Shown here one piece after another: positions 9,033 to 17,372 of a stretch of DNA of 57,743 nucleotides. Each line of letters begins with the position of its first letter. Position 1 is the stretch's first letter. The stretch comes from Bacteroidota bacterium (lineage in GTDB: Bacteria; Bacteroidota; Bacteroidia; Cytophagales; Cytophagaceae), in NCBI GenBank assembly GCA_023428135.1, contig JAEYZG010000029.1, positions 1 to 57,743 on the forward strand, written 5' to 3'. The position numbers and the translations under genes are program-made. The notes under the pieces are model-generated. The model was given only the letters and a program-made list of their open reading frames with translations, had not been told where the DNA came from and did not search any database.

Positions 9033-9391
9033 TTTTTCTGTGTTTGATTTGAGTATGTGAAACCTAAAGATAATAAAAATATCAAAAATCCTAAATAAAC
9101 ATGGCTAAATACAATTGGTATCTCAGTTTAAATTTTTAGGATTGATATGCTATAAATCCATTGCTAGTTTTGGCTATAGATTTTTTGAGGATCTTTAAAT
9201 ATTCTTATCAAAAGGAAAAATTCTTGAATAAATGATTCTGACTGATTGGAAGGGATAATAGGTAATTGGGAGTGTGTGCTTCAAATTTAAGTATTAGTGA
9301 TTCGGACTGGTTCTTACTTTAAAAAAACACAAGCCTTTGACTTAAATACAAGGCTTGTGTTTGATAAATAAATATTTTAAAAAACTCTTAA
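9033..9391. other. Intergenic region between the cellulase and the next operon
   Basis: These 359 bases separate two minus-strand units. The left part should hold the cellulase promoter, but I see no exact TAnnTTTG box (TATCTTTA on the minus strand near 9070 is the nearest). The right end holds the terminator at 9325-9362. I found no convincing small gene. Confidence 0.5.
9325..9362 (-). terminator. Terminator of the HVGSP/SPPH operon
   Basis: AAACACAAGCCTT (9325-9337) pairs perfectly with AAGGCTTGTGTTT (9350-9362). The minus strand then continues into a T-run (plus-strand A-run at 9321-9327). It lies about 30 bases past the stop of the 9392-10882 gene. Confidence 0.85.
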
Positions 9392-10882
9392 TTAGACAGC
9401 CTTAATTTTGAATTTACTGCTTTTGATGCTGCCATTATGTTTCACCTGGACCCAAATAAAGTAATCTCCTGGTTTTGGAAAGACATAAGGAAATATTATT
9501 TCACTATTATATTCTTTTTTAAGTCTCATAAGACTGAGGGTCTTTTTATCAACAATACCAGTATTTTCCAGACTTGCATTTAGAGAGTCGGACAGATTTC
9601 CACATATTGTTACATTTTCATCAATCTTTTGTGCAAGTGCATATTGCGAAGCCATAGATATGGTTCCCATAGGATGTAGATGAATAAAAACAGATGCATC
9701 ATCTTTCATCACTATTGCATGTCCTGCCATTCCAAGGTATGGTTGGAGGTCCGCAGGCTTACCTTCATCTTCCGAACATTTAAATGAGATTTTTACTGGT
9801 TTTCCTGAAATAATTTCATCCTGATTAATTGCTTTTATTCTGAGATTGTCAATAACAGAAACTTCTGAACTTAGTGGAACATCGCCTGCAAAATCATCAC
9901 TATCTGTAATTAGTGAATGTATATTTTCCGAAAGCTGTAAAGTATCTGTAAGCGTTTCAGCCATTCCGTTTGAATGGACAACTTCAGCAAAAATCAGATA
10001 TTTTCCCTGATTCAGTGTAGGTAAAGTACTTGTAAAATGTGAAGAATCCTTTTGTTCCGGATGAAGATGAGCAAATTTTTCTCCTTTAGTATCGATGAGA
10101 AAAAGGTGCATCAATTTACCATGATCAGCAATCAAGTCGTTGTTTTTTCTTTCCAGCCATACTGGATTTTCTATATCAAGGTGAAGCGTATTTTTTTCAT
10201 TTTCTTTTTTTACATGCGCATCTAACCTGAGAGGTTTGAACATGTTTTCTCTATAATCACTTTCTACATTTTCCCACCATTTATTGGCAAATATGAGTAG
10301 TGATACAATAGAAATAAATGTAAAGCTCATAACAATAATGGAGACCCTTTTCCCCTTAGGGGTTGGTAATCCTCCGTGAGGAGTTGTTGATTCCCTGATT
10401 GCAGCTCCTATTATGGTAACCAATGACAAAATTAAAAAGACACCCATAATCTGGAGTCCTATACTCGTGGTCTGTTCCATAGTTCTTGTTGCTGTGGCAA
10501 CAGCTGGGACAGGAACTATTGTTGAGCCAACACCTTTTATCCCTTCTACTGATATCTTTACGCTGGAAGACCCAAAAGTCATAAGCCAAAAACTACCTTC
10601 ATATAAGTGATTCATGCCAGCCACCTTCCTGATATCATCACCTTTGGGCGCGCCTTCAGATCCATATTGGTAATAGATTGGTTGTATTTTAATACGATTG
10701 ATTTTTTGATTTCCTCCATCTATCAGAACCTTGGCTATTCCGGGTACTACATCTGGAGGTTGTATGGTTATAAGTAAAGGATAAGGTCCTGCATTACCCT
10801 GATATATTATATCCGGACTTCCTACGTGAGCATGCGATTGCAAACATATTAGAATTAGCAAAAAGGTTATATGACGTTTCAT
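9392..10882 (-). CDS. Periplasmic/membrane His-rich protein with predicted mature N-terminal His; unknown function
   Basis: The ATG at 10882 is chosen over the one at 10912. It is preceded by a strong GAGGAGG, overlaps the upstream stop as ATGA, and begins a good signal peptide. Predicted cleavage after 'QSHA' leaves a mature protein starting 'HVGSPDIIYQGNAGPYP'. An N-terminal beta domain (to about 125) is followed by two membrane segments (about 140-165 and 180-200). A periplasmic part then carries repeated His-rich motifs, 'HGKLMHLFLI', 'FAHLHPE', 'MAGHAIVMKD' and 'FIHLHPMG', of the kind found in YtkA/FixH-like metal-associated domains. I believe the 'HVGSP..GPYP..PP..VPG' N-terminus belongs to a widespread uncharacterised family. 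A metal-binding role, perhaps copper through a His-brace-like N-terminus, is inference only. It is the second gene of a two-gene operon. Confidence 0.7.
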   Translation of the reverse strand: MKRHITFLLILICLQSHAHVGSPDIIYQGNAGPYPLLITIQPPDVVPGIAKVLIDGGNQKINRIKIQPIYYQYGSEGAPKGDDIRKVAGMNHLYEGSFWLMTFGSSSVKISVEGIKGVGSTIVPVPAVATATRTMEQTTSIGLQIMGVFLILSLVTIIGAAIRESTTPHGGLPTPKGKRVSIIVMSFTFISIVSLLIFANKWWENVESDYRENMFKPLRLDAHVKKENEKNTLHLDIENPVWLERKNNDLIADHGKLMHLFLIDTKGEKFAHLHPEQKDSSHFTSTLPTLNQGKYLIFAEVVHSNGMAETLTDTLQLSENIHSLITDSDDFAGDVPLSSEVSVIDNLRIKAINQDEIISGKPVKISFKCSEDEGKPADLQPYLGMAGHAIVMKDDASVFIHLHPMGTISMASQYALAQKIDENVTICGNLSDSLNASLENTGIVDKKTLSLMRLKKEYNSEIIFPYVFPKPGDYFIWVQVKHNGSIKSSKFKIKAV

Positions 10883-12063
10883 CTTTGAACCCTCCTCATC
10901 CAGCTGCCCCATTTTAAACCCAGGTATGAAAAAACTATAGCATTCAATAATGCAAGCATAAATCCTGTATAGTATTGAGCTGTTGTGCCTGTATATTTAA
11001 CGAATTCAAATCTATGCGGCACATTAGGATCCTTGTAGTAAGGCAGAGCATGTGTCTGGAAAATCCAATTGCGGGACATTGGGGAATTAAGAAAATAAGA
11101 AAAGAACCATTGTGCTATTAATATGGAAACAAAGAAAGCTGCCCCACAATAGGCAGCCTGAATAAAAATATTTTTGCTGCTGATTCTTTTATAAAGCTTA
11201 TCAAGGATAAAACCTGGTATGATTAATAGCAAAGGAAATAACAGGGGGACATAATGCTTTATCGGATTAAGAATGGGAGCAAGCTTAGGCTCAGCCGGAA
11301 TCAAGGGAAATAGCCATAGGTGGATCAGCAATATGATCGAATAAAGTCCTGTTATGCTTGTTGCTGGATAACTTAATCTTGATCCACACATGGTAGCTGT
11401 AATGGGCATTATCAAAACAGAACAAATCAACTGATAAAAAAGTGGGTTATGCATTTTGGTATTGCCTAATTCCTCAATAATGAATATATACATTGCAGTA
11501 AGAAATAAAGATGCAGTATAGGCAAAGCTCCATCTAAGCATATCATTATTCATCGGATTATTGTTTTCCCTTTGATTTTGAAATGAAAGGACAGTAAGCA
11601 TTGTTCCTGTGAGAATACTGATAATTCCGGCAAAAAGTAGTGCATGTGGAGGACTTAAAATTTTTACATCTAGTCCATATGTATTATGCCACCAATCGTC
11701 AAATGGAGCAGATGTGAGCATTGCAGCAGCACCCCATATACAAAGCAAAGTTCCCAGCGGTGCTTTCATTCCCCAGAATGACACACTGCTATTTCTGCTT
11801 TCTACTTTCTTACTGAAGGTAATCATTAATAATTTGATGATAGATCCAATGCCAGTAACAAGTCCTCCTAAATAGATCGCAAGATGAGGAGGAGAGAATA
11901 AACTGTCTCTGCCTATACTCATATGCCAGCAAATATCCCATATTACACCTGTCATAATGCTAGTCGCTCCCATTATTAAGAAGAATGTGTATAATGAAAC
12001 AGGACTTTTTTGCTGTTCAGATTTCTTTAGTGGTAGTTTAAGTATTGGAGTAATTGTTTCCAT
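10879..12063 (-). CDS. Polytopic membrane protein with duplicated D-x3-H / SPPH motifs; unknown function
   Basis: This 394-residue protein has roughly nine to ten hydrophobic segments. Two consecutive segments end in related motifs: 'WDICWHMSIGRDSLFSPPH' (residues 42-60) and 'FDDWWHNTYGLDVKILSPPH' (121-140). Both keep D-x3-W/H-H, a second Asp six residues after the His, and SPPH. The conserved D43/H47/D53/H60 and D122/H126/D132/H140 look like paired cofactor or metal ligands at the membrane face. I do not recognise a named family. It is translationally coupled (ATGA overlap) to the His-rich periplasmic gene downstream, so the two products probably act as one complex. The promoter should lie in 12064-12234, where I see no clear box. 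Confidence 0.75.
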   Translation of the reverse strand: METITPILKLPLKKSEQQKSPVSLYTFFLIMGATSIMTGVIWDICWHMSIGRDSLFSPPHLAIYLGGLVTGIGSIIKLLMITFSKKVESRNSSVSFWGMKAPLGTLLCIWGAAAMLTSAPFDDWWHNTYGLDVKILSPPHALLFAGIISILTGTMLTVLSFQNQRENNNPMNNDMLRWSFAYTASLFLTAMYIFIIEELGNTKMHNPLFYQLICSVLIMPITATMCGSRLSYPATSITGLYSIILLIHLWLFPLIPAEPKLAPILNPIKHYVPLLFPLLLIIPGFILDKLYKRISSKNIFIQAAYCGAAFFVSILIAQWFFSYFLNSPMSRNWIFQTHALPYYKDPNVPHRFEFVKYTGTTAQYYTGFMLALLNAIVFSYLGLKWGSWMRRVQR

Positions 12064-12234
12064 ATTAGTTCTTTATAAAAAATGAGTATATGAAAACAAG
12101 TATCAACTCAGGAAGTTTAAAAAAAATTAAAATACTTCCTTTTAAAAATTTTGTCATAGCATTTCAAGTCTTGAACTTTCATAAAATAAAACCAGCTTAG
12201 TTCATTCTATCCAAGTCCTGAAATGTATTTATAG

Positions 12235-12284
12235 TAAAAAAATGCCACCAAATTTATGCATTTTTCTATTTGCAGATTTGGTGG
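12235..12284 (-). terminator. Terminator for the 56-residue minus-strand gene
   Basis: CCACCAAAT (12245-12253) pairs with ATTTGGTGG (12276-12284). Read on the minus strand, the hairpin is followed by a run of T (plus-strand A-run 12235-12242). It lies 55 bases beyond the stop at 12339 and supports transcription of that small gene. Confidence 0.65.
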
Positions 12285-12338
12285 ATGATAACAAATACAT
12301 TTTTCTGCCCCTTAATGGGACGCAAAGATCAGAAAATT

Positions 12339-12509
12339 TTATTTATTATTGATATAGTGAATGACACCGTTTGTAACTTCTAATCTGTTAGGCTCAGCTT
12401 CTATATATTCACCACCTTCGTTTTCAAAATGAATAGGATGTTGAGAACTTTGATAAACATAAGAATATTTAGCCTTATCTTTTTCTACTTTTTTATCAGG
12501 ATCAAGCAT
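12339..12509 (-). CDS. Small acidic/hydrophilic protein, 56 residues
   Basis: This minus-strand ORF starts at ATG 12509 and reads MLDPDKKVEKDKAKYSYVY, then 'QSSQHPIHFENEGGEYIE', ending 'VTNGVIHYINNK'. Its composition is that of a real soluble protein, unlike the leucine/isoleucine/phenylalanine-rich overlapping plus-strand frame. A rho-independent terminator follows on the same strand. There is no signal peptide or membrane segment and no family that I recognise. It may be a cytoplasmic small protein expressed alone. Confidence 0.5.
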   Translation of the reverse strand: MLDPDKKVEKDKAKYSYVYQSSQHPIHFENEGGEYIEAEPNRLEVTNGVIHYINNK

Positions 12510-12702
12510 TGGTATAATGTTTTATTTGTATATCTCCAGAACGAATTGAGTCTCATGAAAAGTTTCAGTAATGTTGATATCAAACTTAGTAATCATATAC
12601 TGATATTCTGCAATCCAGAAATTACAAAAAAGTTTTATGATATAGATTATATAAGGAAACTTAAGGGACTTTAAGATTCGTTTTAATGAAAAGGAGGCAA
12701 TT

Positions 12703-12855
12703 ATGGGAAATTTATTATATATATTAGCAGTGATCCTGTTAATAGGTTGGCTTGTTGGATTCTTAGGCTTTGGCGATGCAGTAGGTGGGTTTATACATAT
12801 ATTGTTGGTTTTGGCTGTTGTCTTTTTCCTTTTAAGGGTTATAAGAGGAGCTTGA
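12703..12855 (+). CDS. Small two-helix membrane protein, lmo0937/DUF5670 type
   Basis: This 50-residue ORF is preceded by AAGGAGG (12691-12697) five bases before the ATG, an unusually strong ribosome-binding site for this window. The protein has two hydrophobic helices (MGNLLYILAVILLIGWLVGF and 'IHILLVLAVVFFLLRVI') joined by the glycine-rich 'GFGDAVGG' and ends 'RGA'. This matches the lmo0937 family of small membrane proteins, often stress-induced and of unknown function. A terminator follows at 12873-12910. Confidence 0.75.
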   Translation: MGNLLYILAVILLIGWLVGFLGFGDAVGGFIHILLVLAVVFFLLRVIRGA

Positions 12856-12872
12856 TCAGGTAAAATATAATC

Positions 12873-12910
12873 AAAGAAGATAAGCAGATATGAATCCTCT
12901 TATCTTTTTT
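12873..12910. terminator. Bidirectional terminator
   Basis: AAGATAAG (12877-12884) pairs with CTTATCTT (12899-12906), followed by TTTT on the plus strand and A-rich sequence on the left for the opposite direction. It separates the small membrane protein (plus) from the DUF421 gene (minus). Confidence 0.65.
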
Positions 12911-12922
12911 GATTTTGTATTT

Positions 12923-13417
12923 TTATTTGTAAAAAACAAAACTTATCTGTCCATTTCTTTCAAGATAAATCTTTTCAATATTTTTAAGACTTTCTGAATG
13001 GGTTTGTAGTCTTATTGCTTCTAGTATATCATCATGGGAGATATTGTTTTTTTTCAAAGATGCATCAATAAAATTTCCGTTCTCATAAAGCAAATGAGGG
13101 TTACCTTTAACCTGGTGGCCCAGGGGATGGTAATAAAGAGTCATTTTTGAAAGAAAATAATGAATGATAACGAGTATAGAAGAAGTGATGATAGTTGGCA
13201 AAAACTTTGCGCTTCCGACAATTGCTTTAGCAAGTATTGCTCCAATAATGATGCTTATAACAACATCAAAAGTGCCAAATCTGCTTAATATTCTTTTGCC
13301 CCCTATTCTTATCATGAATATTGCGAGGAAATAGATGACTATACCTCGGAAAACCATTGCCCACCATGTGATTTCAGATTGGTTAGCTTTAAAGAGAAGG
13401 TGAATGATGTGATCCAT
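12923..13417 (-). CDS. DUF421 (YetF-like) membrane protein
   Basis: This 164-residue protein has three hydrophobic segments in the first half, including 'MVFRGIVIYFLAIFMIRIGGKR' (about 21-42), the family signature around 'R-x-GGKR'. 'FDVVISIIIGAILAKAIVG' follows. The C-terminal soluble part carries 'VKGNPHLLYENGNFID' and 'DILEAIRLQ', also typical of DUF421/YetF. The length is normal for single-domain members. The family's function is unknown; sporulation or envelope roles are suggested for some homologues. It stands alone between a terminator and the DUF763 gene. Confidence 0.85.
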   Translation of the reverse strand: MDHIIHLLFKANQSEITWWAMVFRGIVIYFLAIFMIRIGGKRILSRFGTFDVVISIIIGAILAKAIVGSAKFLPTIITSSILVIIHYFLSKMTLYYHPLGHQVKGNPHLLYENGNFIDASLKKNNISHDDILEAIRLQTHSESLKNIEKIYLERNGQISFVFYK

Positions 13418-13510
13418 TATCTCTCAGAGTCATTATCGAAATTTTCTACACTTTAATAAAAAATAACTCTCAGAGATAAATAAAGTTTAGGTGAACGGTA
13501 GAATGATTTA

Positions 13511-14722
13511 TTAAAAAAGACTGAGTTGATTTGAACCTTTATCTTTAGGCTTTTCGGATTTACCAAAGACAGTCATCCCCCCATATTTATAGGCATTGTT
13601 TCTTTCCTCTTCAATAATTTTATCGAAGTTATCATTCGGGATGAATTCTTTTTCTATTTCAGCTGAAAGTTGTGATAATTTTTTTATGGCTTGATCTTTT
13701 TCATTACTTCCCAACCGGGCTTTTTCCACAGCGGTTTTAAGTGTATCAATTGTTTCGTCATATACTTTGGTTAAAACAGGAAAAGGATGTCCGTCCTTAC
13801 CTCCATGAGCAAAAGAAAATCTTGCCGGATCTTTAAATCGGGAAGGTGTACCATGAATGATTTCACTGACCAATGTCATAGATTGTATTGTTCTTGGACC
13901 AAGATCTTTAAGAAGAATAAGATCTTCAAAATTTCTTACTTCAGTTTCATGAGCAAGAGCCAGCACGCTTCCAAGTCTTTTTAGATTAACATCGGTAACA
14001 TTGAGCTCATGGCGAAGAGGCATAATGAGCTTTTTGATTTCATTCATCATTATATCCGGTTGTTCCTTGGTTAGTTCCAAAAGCCCGCTTCTTGCAGGAG
14101 CAGCTTCTTTATCTGTCAGATTTAATATCATTCCCTGATTCTTGCCATATATGCTTGTATGAGGTTCTTCTTCAAATGATTTTATGCTTGAACTATGCCA
14201 ATGATATCTTCTGGCCATTTTGTTATGTTCGTTCATTCCTTGCTGTACTACGGCCCATTCGCCAGTTTTTGTAACAATGAAAGAATGGAGATATAGTTGG
14301 AAGCCATCCTGTATTGCATTATTGTCAATCCTTGCGGTGAGTCTGCTGGATCTTATCAAATCTTTGGCATTCAGCCCTTGCTTTTCAGAGATTTTTAATA
14401 ATTCGTCAGGCGTGTTTCTTGAATATTTTCCCTTACCTCCGCAGATATAAATTCCAAGGTCTGAGGATTTAGGGTTAACGGCTTTCTTTAATGCTCCCAT
14501 TACAGATGTTGTAATACCTGAGGAATGCCAATCCATACCTAAAACAGCTCCAAAAGCCTGGAACCAAAAGGGATCGCTTAATCTTTTCAGTACTTCAGAA
14601 TTACCATAATGGTAAACCAAAGATTCAATGATTGCACCTCCGAGTTTGGCCATTCTTTCAGAAAGCCAATATGGTACGTGACCACCATGTAATGGAAGGT
14701 CAGCAGAACCTGAACGTTTCAT
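13511..14722 (-). CDS. DUF763 protein with C-terminal beta-clamp-binding-like motif
   Basis: This 403-residue protein shows the DUF763 hallmarks: 'SGSADLPLHGGHVPYWL' at the N-terminus, 'GIYICGGKGK', 'LHSFIVTKTGEWAVVQQGMN' and 'RYHWHS'. An internal helix-hairpin-helix-like turn reads 'LKDLGPRTIQSMTLVSEIIHG'. The C-terminus is Lys-rich and ends exactly in 'NQLSLF' (Q399-F403), which matches the bacterial beta sliding-clamp-binding consensus QL[S/D]LF. DUF763 is found in archaea and bacteria without an assigned activity. The HhH-like segment plus the clamp motif point to DNA processing or repair, by inference. The gene is monocistronic as far as can be seen. Confidence 0.85.
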   Translation of the reverse strand: MKRSGSADLPLHGGHVPYWLSERMAKLGGAIIESLVYHYGNSEVLKRLSDPFWFQAFGAVLGMDWHSSGITTSVMGALKKAVNPKSSDLGIYICGGKGKYSRNTPDELLKISEKQGLNAKDLIRSSRLTARIDNNAIQDGFQLYLHSFIVTKTGEWAVVQQGMNEHNKMARRYHWHSSSIKSFEEEPHTSIYGKNQGMILNLTDKEAAPARSGLLELTKEQPDIMMNEIKKLIMPLRHELNVTDVNLKRLGSVLALAHETEVRNFEDLILLKDLGPRTIQSMTLVSEIIHGTPSRFKDPARFSFAHGGKDGHPFPVLTKVYDETIDTLKTAVEKARLGSNEKDQAIKKLSQLSAEIEKEFIPNDNFDKIIEEERNNAYKYGGMTVFGKSEKPKDKGSNQLSLF

Positions 14723-14811
14723 GAAATAATTAAGGTAGTCAATTTGTGGTTGAGGAAATCTTTATAATTAAAGTTACGAAAGAGAAGGAGCAGGAAAAAG
14801 TAATTCAAAAA

Positions 14812-15078
14812 TTAAAAATGTCTCTTTCTCTTCCCGTTTTTGGGTTTCTTATAAAGTGAGGCCGATGGCTGATATTGTTCAAGTTCTTTTCGCTTAGTTT
14901 TTACGCTTTTAAGATGCTTTTTAGTTTCTCTGTTGCTTTCCTTTTGCCAGGTCTGATTTTCACTGTTAAGTGTTTTAGCGGAACTCTTTTTTTCAGACGT
15001 ACATGCTGAAACCAGAACTATTCCCAGTGAAAATAAAATTAGAGTTTTTCCTATAAATTTGAAATGGAAAATATTCAT
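14812..15078 (-). CDS. Small lipoprotein, basic tail
   Basis: This 88-residue frame has an N-terminal hydrophobic signal ending in a lipobox ('GIVLVSAC', Cys about residue 26). A strongly basic, Lys/Arg-rich hydrophilic tail follows and ends 'KNGKRKRHF'. It is probably an envelope lipoprotein. I do not recognise a family, and there is no operon partner; the DUF763 gene lies 89 bases downstream in the same direction. Confidence 0.6.
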   Translation of the reverse strand: MNIFHFKFIGKTLILFSLGIVLVSACTSEKKSSAKTLNSENQTWQKESNRETKKHLKSVKTKRKELEQYQPSASLYKKPKNGKRKRHF

Positions 15079-15230
15079 GGTCTTGTTTGTTTTAGTTCAT
15101 TTTCAGTGTTTTGAATGTTATTGGTAATGCCTTTGAATGATTCAAAATTATGATTTATTTTAATACTTAAATGTAACTTTATTCAATTGGTCGTTTATTT
15201 TATAACTTTATTCAGATAATGTAACTCTTT

Positions 15231-16025
15231 ATGATTTCCATACAATTTGATAATCTACAACTTTGGCAATTTTCAAACCTGAGTAAGTGCAATGAAATAA
15301 ATCATTTTGTATCAGGGCGTAAAGGAGGTTGCAGTACCGGAGAGTTAGGAGGCTTGAACCTCAGTTTTAAAATCAACGATACTGAATTAAACGTACTACA
15401 AAATAGAAAGTTACTCTCTCTGGCAATGAATGTTGCTGAGAATCATGTTGTTTTCCCTGACCAAACTCATTCTGACAAGGTTGCTGTGCTTAAAAGTCTG
15501 GAAAGTGGGGGGGAATCCCTTAGTAATACTGATGCATTGATTACAAACCTGAAAGGGGTTTGTATTGCAGTAATGTCTGCAGATTGTGTACCGATATTGC
15601 TATATGATAAATCAAATAAGGCTATTGGTGCTGTGCATGCAGGATGGAGAGGAACAGTTTCAAAAATTCTCGACAAGACAGTTGAAGCTATGGAAAAGGA
15701 ATTTGGAACAAAGCCTTCTGATCTTATAGCAGGCATAGGCCCAAGTATTTCTCCTGAGATTTATGAAGTAGGTCAGGAGGTAATAGACGCTGCAGAAAAT
15801 GCTTTTGGTAATATCACATCTATGGTAAATAAAAAAGAGGGAAAAACTTTTTTTAATCTGTGGGAAGCAAATAGGTTTCAGTTGATCTCAAAACAGCTTA
15901 ATCCAGAAAATATAGAGGTGGCCGGCATTTGTACATATCAAAATGCAGATGAGTTTTTTTCAGCAAGGAAATCTCTGAATAAAGCAGGAAGGTTTGGTGC
16001 AGGGATTGTTATCAATCCCCGCTGA
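15231..16025 (+). CDS. pgeF: PgeF/YfiH family protein (peptidoglycan editing factor, polyphenol-oxidase-like)
   Basis: This 264-residue protein has the diagnostic metal and catalytic motifs: 'FPDQTHSDKV', 'SADCVPILLYD' and 'AVHAGWRGTV', with 'GIGPSISPEIYEVG' and 'RFGAGI' at the end. PgeF family enzymes act on peptidoglycan precursor editing in E. coli (removing mis-incorporated serine), and related members show purine-nucleoside phosphorylase or laccase-like activity. The location is cytoplasmic. The length is normal. Its stop codon directly abuts the stop of the convergent lhgO gene with no spacer. Confidence 0.88.
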   Translation: MISIQFDNLQLWQFSNLSKCNEINHFVSGRKGGCSTGELGGLNLSFKINDTELNVLQNRKLLSLAMNVAENHVVFPDQTHSDKVAVLKSLESGGESLSNTDALITNLKGVCIAVMSADCVPILLYDKSNKAIGAVHAGWRGTVSKILDKTVEAMEKEFGTKPSDLIAGIGPSISPEIYEVGQEVIDAAENAFGNITSMVNKKEGKTFFNLWEANRFQLISKQLNPENIEVAGICTYQNADEFFSARKSLNKAGRFGAGIVINPR

Positions 16026-17222
16026 TTATAATCTTTTAAGAGCCATTTCAGCTACAGTCAATCCTATAGACAGGGAAGATGTGGCAGCTGGAGAGGGAGC
16101 ATTTAATACATTGATTGTATTGCTGTTTTCCAGAATCATAAAGTCATCAATCAGTCCTCCATTTCTTTCACAAGCTTGTGCTCTTACTCCAGCACCTCCA
16201 GGAATAAGATCACTTTCTTGTATTTCAGGTAATAATCTTTGCAAGGCTTTGGTAAATGCAGATTTGGAAAATGACCTTTGATATTCACCTAATCCTGTTT
16301 TCCAATATTTTTTTGCCACTTTCTGAAAGCCTGGCCAGGTAATAGATTCATAAAAATCAGTTAAATTGAAATCAGTCCTTTTGTAACCCTCTCTTTTAAA
16401 TGCAAAGACTGCATTCGGCCCGGCTTCAATACCACCATTAATCATTCTTGTAAAATGTACTCCCAGGAAAGGGAAATTAGGATCTGGTACAGGATAAATA
16501 AGATTTTTAACAAGATGTTGTTTTTCTTTTTTGATTTCGTAATACTCACCTCTGAAAGGTATGATTCTGACGTCTACAGGTTTTATGCTCAGAGCAGCAA
16601 TGCGGTCACAGAAAAGTCCTGCGCAGTTAATGATTAATTTTCCGGAAAAGGTTTTATCGGATGTTATCACTTCCACTCCGGAAGCTTTTGTAACTATATC
16701 ATCTACCCTTTGATTGAGAAAGATTTCTCCTCCTGCCTTTTTAAATAGTTCTGCATATTTATGGCATACTGCAGTATAATCAATGATTCCAGTCTGAGGT
16801 ACTACTATTCCTTTTATCCCTGTACAATGTGGTTCGTATTCTTTAATTTCTTCACTGCCTATAAGCTTCATTCCCTGTAAACCATTCTCAAGTCCTCTTT
16901 TATAGACATTATCCATTGCAGCAAGCTCATTTTCGTTAGTAGCCACAATGATTTTTCCACACAATTCAAAAGGAACTTCATTGGTTCTGCAAAAATCCAA
17001 AAGCATGTTGTACCCTCTGATACAATTTGTCGCCTTTAAACTTCCTGGTTTATAGTAAATTCCTGAATGGATTACACCACTATTATTTCCAGTCTGATGT
17101 TTAGCCAGCTCATTCTCCTTTTCCAGCAAAGCTACTTTAAGGCTGTTGTTTAACTCTTTAACCTTCAGTGCTGTAGCAAGTCCTACTATACCGCCACCAA
17201 TAATTATAATGTCGTAATTCAT
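16026..17222 (-). CDS. lhgO: L-2-hydroxyglutarate oxidase/dehydrogenase, FAD-dependent
   Basis: This 398-residue protein opens with the dinucleotide-binding 'DIIIIGGGIVGLATAL'. It continues with 'KHQTGNNSGVIHSGIYYKPGS', the LhgO signature for the covalent/FAD region. Other family segments are 'IIPFRGEYYEI', 'VPDPNFPFLGVHFTRMI', 'GPNAVFAF' and the C-terminal 'GGAGVRAQA...VLNAPSPAATSSL'. It oxidises L-2-hydroxyglutarate to 2-oxoglutarate and passes electrons to the membrane quinone pool in E. coli. It is a single gene with full normal length. Confidence 0.92.
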   Translation of the reverse strand: MNYDIIIIGGGIVGLATALKVKELNNSLKVALLEKENELAKHQTGNNSGVIHSGIYYKPGSLKATNCIRGYNMLLDFCRTNEVPFELCGKIIVATNENELAAMDNVYKRGLENGLQGMKLIGSEEIKEYEPHCTGIKGIVVPQTGIIDYTAVCHKYAELFKKAGGEIFLNQRVDDIVTKASGVEVITSDKTFSGKLIINCAGLFCDRIAALSIKPVDVRIIPFRGEYYEIKKEKQHLVKNLIYPVPDPNFPFLGVHFTRMINGGIEAGPNAVFAFKREGYKRTDFNLTDFYESITWPGFQKVAKKYWKTGLGEYQRSFSKSAFTKALQRLLPEIQESDLIPGGAGVRAQACERNGGLIDDFMILENSNTINVLNAPSPAATSSLSIGLTVAEMALKRL

Positions 17223-17372
17223 TTTATTAAGCGTATTTTCAGGGTCTTACTTTTTGATTTTACCCTTAAAAACAAAATTAATAAGATAAAAATCCAAAAG
17301 CGAATAGCATGGCAAACTAAAGTTTTTTTGACGATGTTATAAAGTAGGACTAAACAGTGAGGAGGACTTAAG

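Noticed and set aside
12429..12674. Plus-strand frame of 81 codons overlapping the 56-residue gene
   Set aside because: Composition is dominated by Phe/Ile/Leu as in antisense shadows, it lacks a ribosome-binding site, and the minus-strand frame has better composition and a terminator.
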